Assembly: GCF_006715025.1 (NCBI RefSeq)
Contig: NZ_VFMK01000001.1
Coordinates: 1,240,001-1,304,000 of the forward strand
Direction: 5' to 3'
Origin: Serratia fonticola
GTDB taxonomy: Bacteria; Pseudomonadota; Gammaproteobacteria; Enterobacterales; Enterobacteriaceae
Length of the DNA: 64,000 nucleotides
In this document: in pieces, positions 1-8,515 of the stretch
Layout of the letters: every line of letters begins with the position of its first letter
How positions within the stretch are numbered: position 1 is the stretch's first letter
Position numbers and translations under genes: made by a program
Notes under the pieces: generated by a model
What the model saw: the letters and a program-made list of their open reading frames with translations, nothing else
Databases searched by the model: none
What the model was told of the DNA's origin: nothing

Positions 1-438
1 CGGGTTCAGCAGTGGCTAAGCAAACTGTCATTACTGCCGTCAGCTCACGCCGCCGAGGCGTTACACCACACGCCGATTACCGTCACCATCGGGGAGGTAA
101 AGTTGAATGGTTTTTTAAATAATAGTGTTGAAAGTCAGCAGTTTACTAAAATGATGCCGCAAGCGATTGCGATGGTGGGTTTCGGTGGCCGAGAATATTA
201 CGGTGGTATTGACCAAACCATTAGCGCTCAGCGCGAGGGGCAGCTTCATTTTGACGATGGGGATATAACCTATTGCCCGCAAAATAATACTATCGCCATC
301 TTTTATGCGCAAACAGACCGCCCTAATTTAACCATGAAAGTGATCCCCTTGGGTAAGGTCACTTCTGATTTATCCCCATTTCAACATTTTGGGCGTTCGG
401 CAACGGTGACTTTTGAACCGGCAAAGCAGGCGGATTAA
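1..438 (+). CDS. Cyclophilin-like fold protein, 5' end cut by window edge
   Basis: The frame is open from base 1 to the stop at 436-438, so the true start lies outside the window. The visible N-terminal part contains a stretch ending in AHAAEA that could be the end of a secretion signal, followed by a small beta-rich domain. Features such as a TVTIGEVKLNGFLNNS start, a YYGG segment and a LHFDDGDITYCP segment resemble the cyclophilin-like_2 family (bacterial cyclophilin-like fold, about 110-120 residues). Proteins of this family are not proven prolyl isomerases, so no enzymatic role is claimed. An internal ATG at 103 would remove the first strand and is unlikely to be the start. Family assignment is from remembered motifs and is moderate. 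Confidence 0.55.
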   Translation, partial: RVQQWLSKLSLLPSAHAAEALHHTPITVTIGEVKLNGFLNNSVESQQFTKMMPQAIAMVGFGGREYYGGIDQTISAQREGQLHFDDGDITYCPQNNTIAIFYAQTDRPNLTMKVIPLGKVTSDLSPFQHFGRSATVTFEPAKQAD

Positions 439-912
439 GTTGAAACCTGTACGCTGGTTTAACTACGGCAGTGATTCGGTGCTTCAAGACAGCCCTTCAG
501 CCTATCGACTGTGAAGCACCAATTGCGCTACCTGCGAGACCGGGCTGGTATATTGAGCTGGTGATAAATGTTAGGAACCAAAGTTCATGTCGTTCTTCAT
601 TAGATAATCTGGAGGAAGAGGAGTAGGCATGAGATAAAGACATAAAATAAATTAATGAAATAACTGTATGCATGTCGCACCTGCGGTGGAGTGTGCCAAT
701 GTTAGTTCAATATCAGATGAAAAGAATGAAAGCAGATCTATCAAAATCATTAAGGGAATGAGCAATATTAAAAAATTAAATATTCATTAATTGTCAAGGT
801 GTTGTGAATTAATTAACTTATTGTCATTTTAGTTCTTTATGGGGAAAGGCTGATTTATTGGCAAAAATGGGCGCTTCGTCAAATTTATATATTTTAATTA
901 TGGATGCGTGAT
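439..912. other. Non-coding stretch upstream of tna regulatory region
   Basis: No convincing gene. Bases 478-520 can form a hairpin with a 9-bp stem (GGTGCTTCA with TGAAGCACC) but there is no T-tract, so it is at best a weak terminator for the preceding gene. The rest becomes AT-rich towards the tna promoter. Confidence 0.4.
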
Positions 913-913
913 G

Positions 914-935
914 AAGTGTGATTGTTATCACGGAT
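914..935 (+). promoter_or_regulatory. Predicted CRP-cAMP binding site of the tna operon
   Basis: TGTGA at 917-921 and TCACG at 928-932 are separated by 6 bases, a 9/10 match to the TGTGA-N6-TCACA consensus. E. coli tnaCAB is known to be CRP-activated. The centre (about 924.5) lies roughly 41 bp before the start implied by the -10 at 953-958, which would be a class II position. The position relative to the start is inferred. Confidence 0.7.
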
Positions 936-952
936 AAATTCTGAATAATCGA

Positions 953-958
953 TACTTT
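953..958 (+). promoter_or_regulatory. Candidate -10 element of the tna promoter
   Basis: TACTTT at 953-958 is the best -10-like hexamer downstream of the CRP site and places transcription start near 965, just before the tnaC leader. No good -35 is visible, as expected for a CRP-dependent promoter. Confidence 0.4.
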
Positions 959-990
959 AAAGTTCCCTTTCACCCATAGAGGACGATGTA

Positions 991-1086
991 ATGAAACATA
1001 AATCGTTTTATCGCCTCATTGCCGCAGGCGGTTTAAACTCCTGGTATAATATTGATCCACGCATCACTGACGACTTTCCGCGTTAA
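991..1086 (+). CDS. tnaC: Tryptophanase operon leader peptide TnaC (31 aa)
   Basis: A 31-codon frame ends 124 bp before tnaA and is preceded by an AGGAC-like ribosome site (979-985). Residues Trp18, Asp22 and Pro30 have the spacing W-x3-D-x7-P. This equals Trp12, Asp16 and Pro24 of E. coli TnaC, and the WYNID core matches WFNID. In E. coli, free tryptophan with nascent TnaC stalls the ribosome at the end of the leader and blocks Rho-dependent termination before tnaA. Here one Arg follows the conserved Pro before the stop, as in Proteus-type leaders, which also have residues after the Pro, and unlike E. coli. The N-terminal half is not conserved. Identification rests on motif spacing and position and is confident. 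Confidence 0.88.
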   Translation: MKHKSFYRLIAAGGLNSWYNIDPRITDDFPR

Positions 1087-1210
1087 TCCTCCATTGTTTT
1101 TATCTCAACTGAATAACTAACTAAACACTGCGTTTGGTCGGTATTTTCTGCGCTATTTATTCGCTGGAAATAATGACCTTGCGGCGAGATAGACTATTGG
1201 AGAAAATAAT
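1087..1210 (+). promoter_or_regulatory. tnaC-tnaA spacer, presumed Rho-dependent attenuation region
   Basis: This 124-base gap between leader stop and tnaA start has no intrinsic terminator hairpin. By homology with E. coli it would hold the rut and pause sites at which Rho acts when TnaC is released. A C-containing, G-poor stretch follows the leader stop, but rut sites have no strict consensus, so the role is inferred. A GGAG ribosome site lies at 1199-1202, before the tnaA ATG. Confidence 0.5.
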
Positions 1211-2599
1211 ATGAAACGTATTCCTGAACCGTTCCGCATTAAAATGGTTGAAAACATCCGTATGACAACGTGGGACGAGCGCGTCAAGGCTCTTGAAGAC
1301 GCTGGATATAACCCGTTTCTGCTAAAGAGTGAAGATGTTTATATCGATCTACTCACCGATTCCGGTACAGGCGCCATGAGTGATCATCAATGGGCTGGGA
1401 TGATGATGGGGGATGAAGCTTATGCAGGTTCGCGTAACTATTATCACCTCTGCGATAAAGTTAAAGAACTGATTGGGTATCCTTACACTATTCCAACGCA
1501 CCAGGGGCGTGGCGCAGAGCAGATCCTGTTCCCCAGCTTGATTGCTCGCCGTAAGGCCGCGAAGCCCGTCTTTATTTCCAACTTTCACTTTGATACGACT
1601 GCCGCACACGTTGAACTCAACGGCGCAAAAGCCATTAACGTCGTGACCCCCAAAGCGTTCGATACCACCTCATGGTATGACTGGAAGGGAAACTTCGATA
1701 TTGACCAATTGAAGGCTACCATTGCTGAATACGGTGCGGAGAACGTGGTGGCGATTATCACCACGGTGACTTGTAACAGCTCCGGTGGTCAGCCCGTATC
1801 TATCGCTAACATGCGTGAAGTTTATGAGATTGCGCGGGGGCATGATATTCCGGTGGTCATTGACTCAGCCCGTTTCTGCGAGAATGCCTGGTTTATCAAA
1901 CAGCGCGAAGAGGGATACGCTGATAAATCAGTGAAAGAGATCGTTCGTGAAATGTACCAGTACGGCGATATGCTGACCATGTCAGCGAAGAAAGATCCGA
2001 TGGTCAACATCGGCGGACTCTGTTGCTTCCGCGATGATGAAGAGCTGTTCAACGAAGTCCGTATCCGCTGTGTACCAATGGAAGGGTTTGTAACCTACGG
2101 GGGGCTGGCTGGACGAGATATGGAAGCGCTGGCGATCGGCCTGGAAGAGGGGACCAACGAAGATTTCCTCGCTTACCGTATTAATCAGGTTGAGTATCTT
2201 GGTGAACGTCTGCGTGCAGGCGGCATTCCCATTCAGTACCCTACTGGTGGCCATGCGGTGTTTGTCGACGCGAAGTTACTGCTGCCGCATATTCCGGCAG
2301 AACAATTCCCGGCACATGCCCTGAATAATGCACTGTATCTGGAAGCCGGTATTCGCAGCGTGGAAATCGGTTCTCTACTCCTTGGCCGCGATCCTGAGAC
2401 AGGAAAACAGAAACCATCACCCATGGAACTTCTGCGACTGACTATCCCGCGCCGTGTCTATACCAACGACCACATGGATTATATCGCTGATGCGTTAATT
2501 GCCGTTAAAGCACGCGCATCTTCCATCAAAGGGCTGACCTTCACTTATGAACCACCAGTGTTGCGCCATTTCGTGGCCAGACTGAAACCGGTGAAATAA
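1211..2599 (+). CDS. tnaA: Tryptophanase (L-tryptophan indole-lyase)
   Basis: This 462-residue PLP enzyme splits L-tryptophan to indole, pyruvate and ammonia in the cytoplasm. The sequence carries the beta-eliminating lyase hallmarks: DLLTDSGTGAMSDHQWAGMM near the N-terminus, the GDEAYAGS segment (67-74), PTHQGRGAE (95-103), VIDSARFCENA (216-226) and SAKKD at 258-262 with the PLP-binding lysine. It is closer in remembered sequence to Proteus vulgaris tryptophanase (for example FISNFHFDTTAAHVELNG and MEGFVTYGGLAGRDM) than to E. coli TnaA. The last of these segments is also shared with tyrosine phenol-lyase, but the C-terminus (RLTIPRRVYTNDHMDYIADA) and the upstream tnaC point to tryptophanase. 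Length matches the family (about 467-471). Expected to be tryptophan-induced through TnaC and CRP-activated. Confidence 0.95.
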   Translation: MKRIPEPFRIKMVENIRMTTWDERVKALEDAGYNPFLLKSEDVYIDLLTDSGTGAMSDHQWAGMMMGDEAYAGSRNYYHLCDKVKELIGYPYTIPTHQGRGAEQILFPSLIARRKAAKPVFISNFHFDTTAAHVELNGAKAINVVTPKAFDTTSWYDWKGNFDIDQLKATIAEYGAENVVAIITTVTCNSSGGQPVSIANMREVYEIARGHDIPVVIDSARFCENAWFIKQREEGYADKSVKEIVREMYQYGDMLTMSAKKDPMVNIGGLCCFRDDEELFNEVRIRCVPMEGFVTYGGLAGRDMEALAIGLEEGTNEDFLAYRINQVEYLGERLRAGGIPIQYPTGGHAVFVDAKLLLPHIPAEQFPAHALNNALYLEAGIRSVEIGSLLLGRDPETGKQKPSPMELLRLTIPRRVYTNDHMDYIADALIAVKARASSIKGLTFTYEPPVLRHFVARLKPVK

Positions 2600-2607
2600 C
2601 AGCTGAT

Positions 2608-2634
2608 ATTGCGCTCCTGTCATAGGAGCGCAAT
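2608..2634 (+). terminator. Perfect 11-bp hairpin after tnaA
   Basis: ATTGCGCTCCT (2608-2618) pairs perfectly with AGGAGCGCAAT (2624-2634) around a 5-base loop, 8 bases after the tnaA stop. There is no T-tract, so it may be a partial terminator or an mRNA 3' stabiliser separating tnaA from mtr expression. Confidence 0.55.
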
Positions 2635-2670
2635 TAGATTATCTCTCCCATACCACGATATTTAATGTAT

Positions 2671-2711
2671 TTGTGCAAAAGAAGGGCGCGCGGCCTTTTC
2701 ATTTTGCACAA
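2671..2711 (+). promoter_or_regulatory. Long hairpin in the mtr leader
   Basis: TTGTGCAAAA (2671-2680) and TTTTGCACAA (2702-2711) are perfect inverted repeats, with an inner GAAGG/CCTTTTC partial stem and a GC-rich loop. The structure ends 32 bases before the favoured mtr start. It could be an attenuator, an mRNA stability element or an operator. It does not match the TrpR or TyrR consensus as I know them. Confidence 0.4.
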
Positions 2712-2743
2712 TGACGAATATAGCCACGCGAGGAAAACGCATT

Positions 2744-3988
2744 ATGGCTACATTATTGGTAAAAAATAAAGCGCCCTCTCTGATTGGCGGGGCAATGATT
2801 ATTGGTGGAACCATTATTGGCGCGGGCATGTTTTCTCTCCCCGTGGTGATGTCCGGCGCCTGGTTTTTCTGGTCACTGCTGGCATTGATTTTTACTTGGT
2901 TTTGCATGTTGCATTCCGGGTTAATGATCCTCGAAGCAAATCTCAATTATCATATTGGCGCTAGCTTCGATACGATTACCAAAGATCTGTTAGGTAATCG
3001 CTGGAATATTCTCAACGGTCTGACTGTGGCGTTTGTTCTGTATATTCTGACCTATGCTTATATTTCAGCCAGCGGTTCCGTGATCCAGCATACTTTTGCG
3101 CAGATGGGGATCGCCTTTCCGGCGCGACTGGGCGGGATACTTTTTGCCTTGGCGGTGGCGTTTATCGTTTGGTTAAGCACTCGGGCGGTAAGCCGGATGA
3201 CCACTATCGTGCTCGGGGCCAAAATACTCACGTTCTTCATGACATTCGGTGGTCTGCTCTGGCACATCGAGCCTGCCGTTCTGCTTAATAGTGCCGAAGT
3301 CAACCCCAGCTACCTACCCTACGTATGGATGACACTGCCGTTTTGCCTCGCCTCGTTTGGTTATCACGGTAACGTGCCAAGCCTGATGAAATACTATGGT
3401 AAGGATCCACTGACCATTCGACGCTGCCTATTACTGGGCACATTGATGGCACTGGTGCTGTATGTGATCTGGCTGGTGGGTACGATGGGTAATATTCCAC
3501 GCCCTGCGTTTGTTGAGATAGCGGAGAAGGGCGGAAATATTGATGTGCTGGTGCAAACATTGAGTGGTTTGCTTAACAGTTCAACTCTTGATCTGCTGTT
3601 GACCGTGTTTTCCAACTTTGCCGTTGCCAGCTCGTTCCTCGGCGTGACGCTTGGGTTGTTTGATTACCTGGCCGATCTGTTTAAATTTGATGACACTCCT
3701 CAAGGGCGATTCAAGACATCGTTAGTCACCTTCCTGCCGCCCATGTTGGGAGGTATGATCTGGCCGAACGGCTTTATCTATGCCATCGGATTTGCCGGGC
3801 TGGCGGCGACCGTCTGGGCAGCAATTGTTCCTGCTTTGCTGGCACGAGCCTCCCGCAAACGCTTCAATAGCCCGTGCTATCGAGTATGGGGAGGGAACGG
3901 TATGATCATTCTCATTTTACTCTTTGGCGTGGGCAATGCGTTGATCCATATTTTATCCAGCTTTAACCTAATGCCCGTTTATCGTTAA
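2744..3988 (+). CDS. mtr: Tryptophan-specific transport protein, Mtr-like
   Basis: The favoured start at 2744 gives 414 residues, the length of E. coli Mtr, with AGGAAA at 2731-2736 as ribosome site. A longer frame from 2711 would overlap the upstream hairpin. The protein is an 11-12-helix inner-membrane permease of the HAAAP family. Long stretches match E. coli Mtr as remembered: GGTIIGAGMFSLPVVMSGAW near the N-terminus, the YHGNVPSLMKYYGKDP segment in the middle, and ALIHILSSFNLMPVYR at the C-terminus. It probably imports tryptophan with protons for the upstream tryptophanase. In E. coli the tryptophanase partner is TnaB, a paralogue, so an Mtr-type permease in this place is slightly unusual. 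Two hairpins in the 144-base gap from tnaA suggest separate or reduced co-expression. Confidence 0.9.
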   Translation: MATLLVKNKAPSLIGGAMIIGGTIIGAGMFSLPVVMSGAWFFWSLLALIFTWFCMLHSGLMILEANLNYHIGASFDTITKDLLGNRWNILNGLTVAFVLYILTYAYISASGSVIQHTFAQMGIAFPARLGGILFALAVAFIVWLSTRAVSRMTTIVLGAKILTFFMTFGGLLWHIEPAVLLNSAEVNPSYLPYVWMTLPFCLASFGYHGNVPSLMKYYGKDPLTIRRCLLLGTLMALVLYVIWLVGTMGNIPRPAFVEIAEKGGNIDVLVQTLSGLLNSSTLDLLLTVFSNFAVASSFLGVTLGLFDYLADLFKFDDTPQGRFKTSLVTFLPPMLGGMIWPNGFIYAIGFAGLAATVWAAIVPALLARASRKRFNSPCYRVWGGNGMIILILLFGVGNALIHILSSFNLMPVYR

Positions 3989-4679
3989 CGCCGTAATTCT
4001 CTGCCCAGCAAGCGGTAAACATTAACGTTTTTCGCTGGTTTGGGCAGAAAACAAACGTTTCTGTTCGCAAAATGAATTTCCCGCCAGGCTGGGCAATTCC
4101 AGATAGTCACGCTTTGTCAGCAGTCTGATTTACATTGAGTTAGCCTTGCCAGGCTACGGCTTCAATCTCTACCTTTATCGTTTTGAGATTTAACCTCAAT
4201 TAAGAAGGCTATGCTTTCGCTACTGAACCGGCTGAACGGGGGATTCGCATCATTCATGGCTTCTAATATCCATTACAATCTAATATGTTAACATTATTAA
4301 ATATAATGATTTTGAAAAAATCATTTAAATCAAAAAAAGATGCAATAGAGTTTATTTGTTGATTTATATCAATAAGTTGTGATTCTAATGTGTGTTTTGT
4401 AGACATCATTCTGCATATGAGGCACTTTAATTTTGTAAGAAATCATTGGTTTCATTAGCATGCATTAATGTTAAGTAGCTCCGTTAGTTATCGAAAGGTG
4501 ATTATCTATAACTGTCTCTAATGATTTTGAGCGATGAGTATGTAATTAGTTATCAAAATGACGTGATCGCAATGTACGTGGCTCTGTTTTATCGTAAAAA
4601 CAAAGCATATCTTTCCATAACACAGATAGAACTAGATGTAATTTTCTGATTGAGAGCAAATTTCTATAGGAGAAATAGT
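3989..4679. other. AT-rich intergenic region
   Basis: No gene found. An imperfect hairpin (CTGCCCA 4001-4007 with TGGGCAG 4041-4047, inner AGCG/CGCT) follows mtr and may be a weak terminator. From about 4260 the sequence is very AT-rich and probably holds the promoter of the next gene. Confidence 0.4.
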
Positions 4680-5066
4680 ATGTTCAAGCCTAATAGTGTG
4701 ATTTTATATGTTGACAACGTAGATACCAGCACCGAGTTTTACAAAGCTATTTTCGGCGAAGATCCCATCGAATCTTTCCCTGGGTTTTCCGTATTCTCGT
4801 TAAAAGATGGTTTTATTTTAGGGCTGCAAACCAAGCACGATATCGAGCCTAAGCCCCAGCCTGCATTTGGCGGATTTGAACTGTGCTTAAGTGACATTTC
4901 GATCGAAGAAGTCGATACTATTTACCATGATTTTAAAACGCGCAATGTTCCGATGGCGCTACCACCAACAAGACTTGAGTTTGGATATACTTTCGTTGCG
5001 CTAGATCCGGATGGGCACCGCATTCGTCTGTGTGCAACAGATACTAGCGGGATTGAGAAACTGTAA
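4680..5066 (+). CDS. VOC-superfamily (glyoxalase/bleomycin-resistance fold) protein
   Basis: The start at 4680 is preferred over 4650 because AGGAGA lies at 4668-4673. The 128-residue product has the paired beta-alpha-beta-beta-beta pattern of VOC proteins: an NSVILYVDNVDTSTEFYKAIF opening segment and the closing FVALDPDGHRIRLC. The opening and the DPDGH-R-C ending recall EhpR-type drug-binding proteins and PhnB-like members. The metal-binding His/Glu positions of true glyoxalases are not obvious, so it may bind and sequester a small molecule. Members of this family often confer resistance to a natural product. Whether this one relates to the polyketide locus 4 kb downstream is unknown, since an IS remnant lies between them. 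Function remains a family-level prediction. Confidence 0.65.
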   Translation: MFKPNSVILYVDNVDTSTEFYKAIFGEDPIESFPGFSVFSLKDGFILGLQTKHDIEPKPQPAFGGFELCLSDISIEEVDTIYHDFKTRNVPMALPPTRLEFGYTFVALDPDGHRIRLCATDTSGIEKL

Positions 5067-5155
5067 ATAGCCGGGCCGATTTTATTTCCGTATGTTAGTG
5101 CCGTGAATGCTGGTTACTGCCTGTTTTGCCCATTGGAAAACGTGCCAGAAAATGA

Positions 5156-6096
5156 TGCAAGACAGATTATCGAATGTTTGCCGATCTCAGTCTTGAGAAC
5201 CGGGCGCTGAAAGACGTTATCGAAAAAAAGCTTTAAAACCAGCTTTTAAGCGTGAGCTGGTCACTCATCTGATAACGACATTCGGACTCAGTATCCGTCA
5301 GGCCTGCCGGAGTCTGAACCTGAGCAGAACGGTTTACCATTACTGTCCGGATATCTCGCGTGAGGAACCCGTTATTGCCGCATTGCAGGCGATGGCTGAA
5401 CGATATCCACGATACGGTTTTCCGAAGCTTTACCAGGTTCTGCGAAGGCAGGGCACCTGTGGGATCACAAGAAGATCCACCGTATTTATTGTCTGCTGAA
5501 GCTGAATTTTCGCCTTAAAGGCAAACAACGGCTGCCGGTGCGTAATCCCTCGCCGCTGGTCACGCCGGAAGCGCTGAATCAGAGCTGGTCTGTCGATTTT
5601 ATGCATGATGCCCTGGTCTGCGGTCGTCGTTTTCGCACGTTCAATGTCGTTGATGACTTTAACCATGAGGCGTTGTCGATTGAAATCGATCTGAGTCGGC
5701 CAGCCCCACGAGTGGTCCGTGTGCTCGACAGGATTGCGGCAAAGCGCGGCTATCCTGCCATGCTTCGAATGGATAATGGACCGGAATTTATCTCGCAGGC
5801 ACTGGCTGAATGGGCAGAGAAACATGCAGTAAAACTGGAGTTTATCCAGCCGGGTAAGCCAACGCAGAACGCTTTCATTGAGCGTTTTAACCGGACATAC
5901 CGTACAGAAATACTCGATTTTTATCTGTTCAGAACGCTGAATGAAGTGCGGGAAATCACAGAGAAATGGTTATCAGAATATAACTGTGAACGCCCGCATG
6001 AATCGTTGAACAATATGACGCAGGAGGAATATCGACAACAACATTATCTGGCCGGGATCTCAAAAAATGCATGGAACTAAAACGGGTCTATTTACA
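5156..6096 (+). mobile_element. 5'-truncated IS3-family element (IS-A remnant)
   Basis: The segment holds only the tail of orfA (to the stop at 5234-5236), an A7G slippery run (5223-5230) typical of IS3-family -1 frameshifting, a frameshifted orfB and an intact right end finishing TCTATTTACA at 6096. The left end and most of orfA are missing. The final 51 bases (6046-6096) recur at 34126-34176 (inverted) and 35389-35439 (direct). Confidence 0.85.
5230..6080 (+). pseudogene. IS3-family transposase orfB, frameshifted
   Basis: The frame entered at the slippery site encodes a DDE transposase of the IS3 family. One base appears missing in the G run at about 5449-5453, where the frame changes inside the RRQG-HLW segment. 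Downstream the core is intact: VDFMHD with the first Asp, RMDNGPEF with the second Asp, and IERFNRTYRTE with the Glu, then a typical NNMTQEEYRQQ tail. An internal ATG at 5538 would give 180 residues containing the three acidic residues but lacking the N-terminal DNA-binding part. The element is presumed dead because orfA is also truncated. Confidence 0.8.
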
Positions 6097-6099
6097 CAA

Positions 6100-6180
6100 T
6101 CGCAAGGGGAAAACCAGCGAGCATCGGCGGAAAGCATTGCTCAAGTGATGGCTGAGATTCGTGCTGCTTACAGGCAGTGA
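6100..6180 (+). pseudogene. C-terminal gene fragment abutting the IS right end
   Basis: A 26-codon open frame starts directly at the IS-A right end and ends at a TGA at 6178-6180. It encodes a helical, Ala/Gln-rich tail ending AEIRAAYRQ. It looks like the 3' end of a gene cut by the insertion. The family is not recognised. Confidence 0.35.
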
Positions 6181-6493
6181 TTGAAAATCATACAGTGTTG
6201 CGGGGCGCAACAGTGATTTGCATTTGTGGATCGTCATTTTCTTGTTCAGAAGAAGGTAATACAAAGCGTATTCTGTCGCGGATATGGTGGCCATTACTTC
6301 TAAGTTGTAGCACTTCAATGGTAATTTTCTGTCCAGCGGTTACCTCTATTTCTCATGGCTTTGAGAATGATCTTGAATAGCATTAAAATCAATCATCTTC
6401 AATGATTACGAGTATATATCCTCAGTCCAGTCAACTAGAATAGCGATTTGAGAAGTGGCCAATTATTATTTTATTAAAATTGACCATTGTTAA
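6181..6493. other. Gene-less, AT-rich junction
   Basis: Short frames exist on both strands but none has a credible ribosome site or family signature. Base composition changes here towards the AT-rich hydrolase gene. Confidence 0.4.
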
Positions 6494-7348
6494 TTAGATG
6501 AAATTTATTATTGCATTTGTAGTTTGTTGGGGGTTATCGAGTATGACTGCGTGTCCCGCTCGTTCTATAATACTTATAGTGGCATTTGGCAATATATTTG
6601 CCATCTTATTTGCCACTTGGCTGGACAATACTGCTGAAAAACCACCGCGAATAATTAAAGTGGGAATGTTTATCTTAGACAGAGCATCCCACATTTTTCC
6701 GTCCTGTAAAGGATTGATGTACCCGTCCAAACTAGATGGCTGAAACATCTTGTGTTTAAACGCGGGATCCGTTTTATTAGTGTAGTGATCATTCTGATGC
6801 GAGAAGCTATGCTGACAATAGTCATATAAAAAGGAGTGTTGAGATAGAGGATAGAGGGTCTGCATGTATGTATTGCAGTCTTGGATGCTTTGAAATTTTT
6901 CAGGCTGGTTTATGCTGTCTGATTTTAGTTTTTCAATTATATTGTTGCTAATTTCAGGGGCCATGTCGATGATAACTAATTTTTTGACATGCTCCAGATA
7001 TTTGGCTGTGTAATAAGTGGCTATTTTTCCCCCGAGAGAGTGACCAATAATAATAAAATCCGAGAGAGACAAGTAAGCTCTGACTTGTTCTATATCGTTG
7101 ATGAAGGTATGTAACGTATAGGTATTGCAGCTGGCCCAATCAGAATCTCCATGCCCTCTAATATCGATGGCGTAGACTCGGAAATCTTCACTAATTTCTG
7201 TTGCTATATTGTCCCAAATATGTGTATTGTTATCTAATCCGTGGATAAGTAGGCAAGACGGTGCCGATCGTTTCCCCCAAGATGTCACGTTGATAGAGGT
7301 CCCACAGGAGAGTTTTATTCTTTGGTAGCATTGCGTTTCCCTAGTCAT
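6494..7348 (-). CDS. Alpha/beta-hydrolase fold protein
   Basis: The 284-residue product has the classic alpha/beta-hydrolase layout: an oxyanion-hole HG at 36-37, RGHGDSDW near residue 64, a nucleophile elbow GHSLGG at 102-107 (Ser104) and a late AGHAV with His266. The usual strand-7 acid, normally in a G-x-x-S-D-V-L-S type turn, is replaced by Ala239 in GGFSAVLSS. The acid must therefore come from another strand, or the enzyme is altered. The start is supported by AGGA five bases before the ATG. It lies 33 bp downstream of the dinB-like gene in the same direction, so the two are probably one operon, divergent from the megasynthase. Substrate unknown. Roles such as thioesterase, lactonase or product detoxification are all possible. 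Codon use is AT-rich, unlike the synthase genes. Confidence 0.7.
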   Translation of the reverse strand: MTRETQCYQRIKLSCGTSINVTSWGKRSAPSCLLIHGLDNNTHIWDNIATEISEDFRVYAIDIRGHGDSDWASCNTYTLHTFINDIEQVRAYLSLSDFIIIGHSLGGKIATYYTAKYLEHVKKLVIIDMAPEISNNIIEKLKSDSINQPEKFQSIQDCNTYMQTLYPLSQHSFLYDYCQHSFSHQNDHYTNKTDPAFKHKMFQPSSLDGYINPLQDGKMWDALSKINIPTLIIRGGFSAVLSSQVANKMANILPNATISIIERAGHAVILDNPQQTTNAIINFI

Positions 7349-7381
7349 AACAATCCTATTTGCGGTTGGTTAATATGTTGT

Positions 7382-8515
7382 TTATTGCGTTGAGAAAAGT
7401 TCTAATTGATTATCAGTGCTCTCCTCAAACTTGATTCCAATGCCGATGAGTCGTATCTGCTTTTTGACATCAAAATGCATGGAGATCAGCTGTGCTTTGA
7501 GTATTTCAGCAGTTTCTTTATTAATGAATCTGTTGGCTATGAGTTTTTCGGATTCATGAGCGGTGATACCAATGACTCGGGTCAGAGTCTCAAAGTCATT
7601 AAATCTTATCTTTACTGATACATGTGATATTCGGCGTTGCCAGAAATGAAAGTCATCCAGTTCAGCCAACCTTAGGTTGTAGTTTGACACTAACTCATCG
7701 ATTTCTCTACCTATCACTTCATTATCGGAAATGTGATCATAGAATGTTTTTTCTATTCCAAATGATTTTCGTTGGCTTTTTTCTTTAACGACGGCATTCG
7801 ATACGCCGTGACATGCTTCTAAAAGTTTTAATGCAGTGCGTTTACCAAATAAATTAATGAGGTCGGTAATATCTCGCTCAACCACATCGCCGCAAGTTGA
7901 TAATCCGATTTTTTTGAGTTTCTCATACCCAACTTTTCCGACGCCGGGTATTTTAATCAAAGGCAGGGTTTTCATAAAAGTATCCCGCATGTCCGGCGTA
8001 ATGACGAAAAGCCCGTTTGGTTTATTCCAATCACTGGCTATTTTTGCAAGCATTTTATTAAAAGATACTCCAGCACTGGCCGTTAAGTTTAATGTTTTAA
8101 AAATATCTTTTTTTATACTTTGAGCAATCAGCGTTGCCGAACCATTATGCAGTTGGCTATCGGTAACATCAATATATGCCTCATCAAGTGAAATAAGCTG
8201 TATTTTTTCTGAATACTTACGATAAATGGAACTGAGCTGATCGGATATCAATTTGTATTTAGCAAAGTCAGGGTGAATCAATACGAGTTCTGGGCAAAGC
8301 TTGAAAGCTTCATATGTTGATTGTGCGGCCCGAACGCCGAACTCTCTGGCTTTATAGTTACTGGTACAGAGAATACCTTGGGTTTTTGTTGGGCCACCGA
8401 TGGCGATGGGGAGATCTTTTAGTGCCGGATTATCCCTCATCTCTACCTGAGCATAGAAACAATCCATATCAATATGAATGATTTTGAACCTACGCTGTTT
8501 GAAGTTAAGCATCAT
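7382..8515 (-). CDS. dinB: DNA polymerase IV (Y-family translesion polymerase)
   Basis: The 377-residue protein shows the Y-family palm motifs: HIDMDCFYAQVEM (metal-binding Asp16) and SLDEAYID at 109-116 (Asp111, Glu112). It also has helix-hairpin-helix sequences IPGVGKVGYEKL and a little-finger domain. It ends in QLELF (370-374), a good beta-clamp binding motif. It should copy past damaged bases. Two ATGs (8515 and 8512) are adjacent and the ribosome site is weak, so the exact start is open. I looked for a LexA box upstream and found none that fits. The AT-rich composition suggests this is a horizontally acquired second copy rather than the chromosomal dinB. Position next to a biosynthetic locus raises the idea of tolerance to a DNA-damaging product, but this is inference only. 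Confidence 0.9.
   Translation of the reverse strand: MMLNFKQRRFKIIHIDMDCFYAQVEMRDNPALKDLPIAIGGPTKTQGILCTSNYKAREFGVRAAQSTYEAFKLCPELVLIHPDFAKYKLISDQLSSIYRKYSEKIQLISLDEAYIDVTDSQLHNGSATLIAQSIKKDIFKTLNLTASAGVSFNKMLAKIASDWNKPNGLFVITPDMRDTFMKTLPLIKIPGVGKVGYEKLKKIGLSTCGDVVERDITDLINLFGKRTALKLLEACHGVSNAVVKEKSQRKSFGIEKTFYDHISDNEVIGREIDELVSNYNLRLAELDDFHFWQRRISHVSVKIRFNDFETLTRVIGITAHESEKLIANRFINKETAEILKAQLISMHFDVKKQIRLIGIGIKFEESTDNQLELFSTQ

Noticed and set aside
4001..4047. Terminator after mtr
   Set aside because: The stem has an internal loop and no T-tract; noted only as a weak hairpin in the intergenic entry.
6088..6380. Short frames on both strands between IS-A and the hydrolase
   Set aside because: No ribosome site or family resemblance; they overlap the IS end and each other.
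6494..7348. Hydrolase as a type II thioesterase of the synthase
   Set aside because: Possible, but it is divergent, AT-rich and has an altered acid residue, so no such role is assigned.
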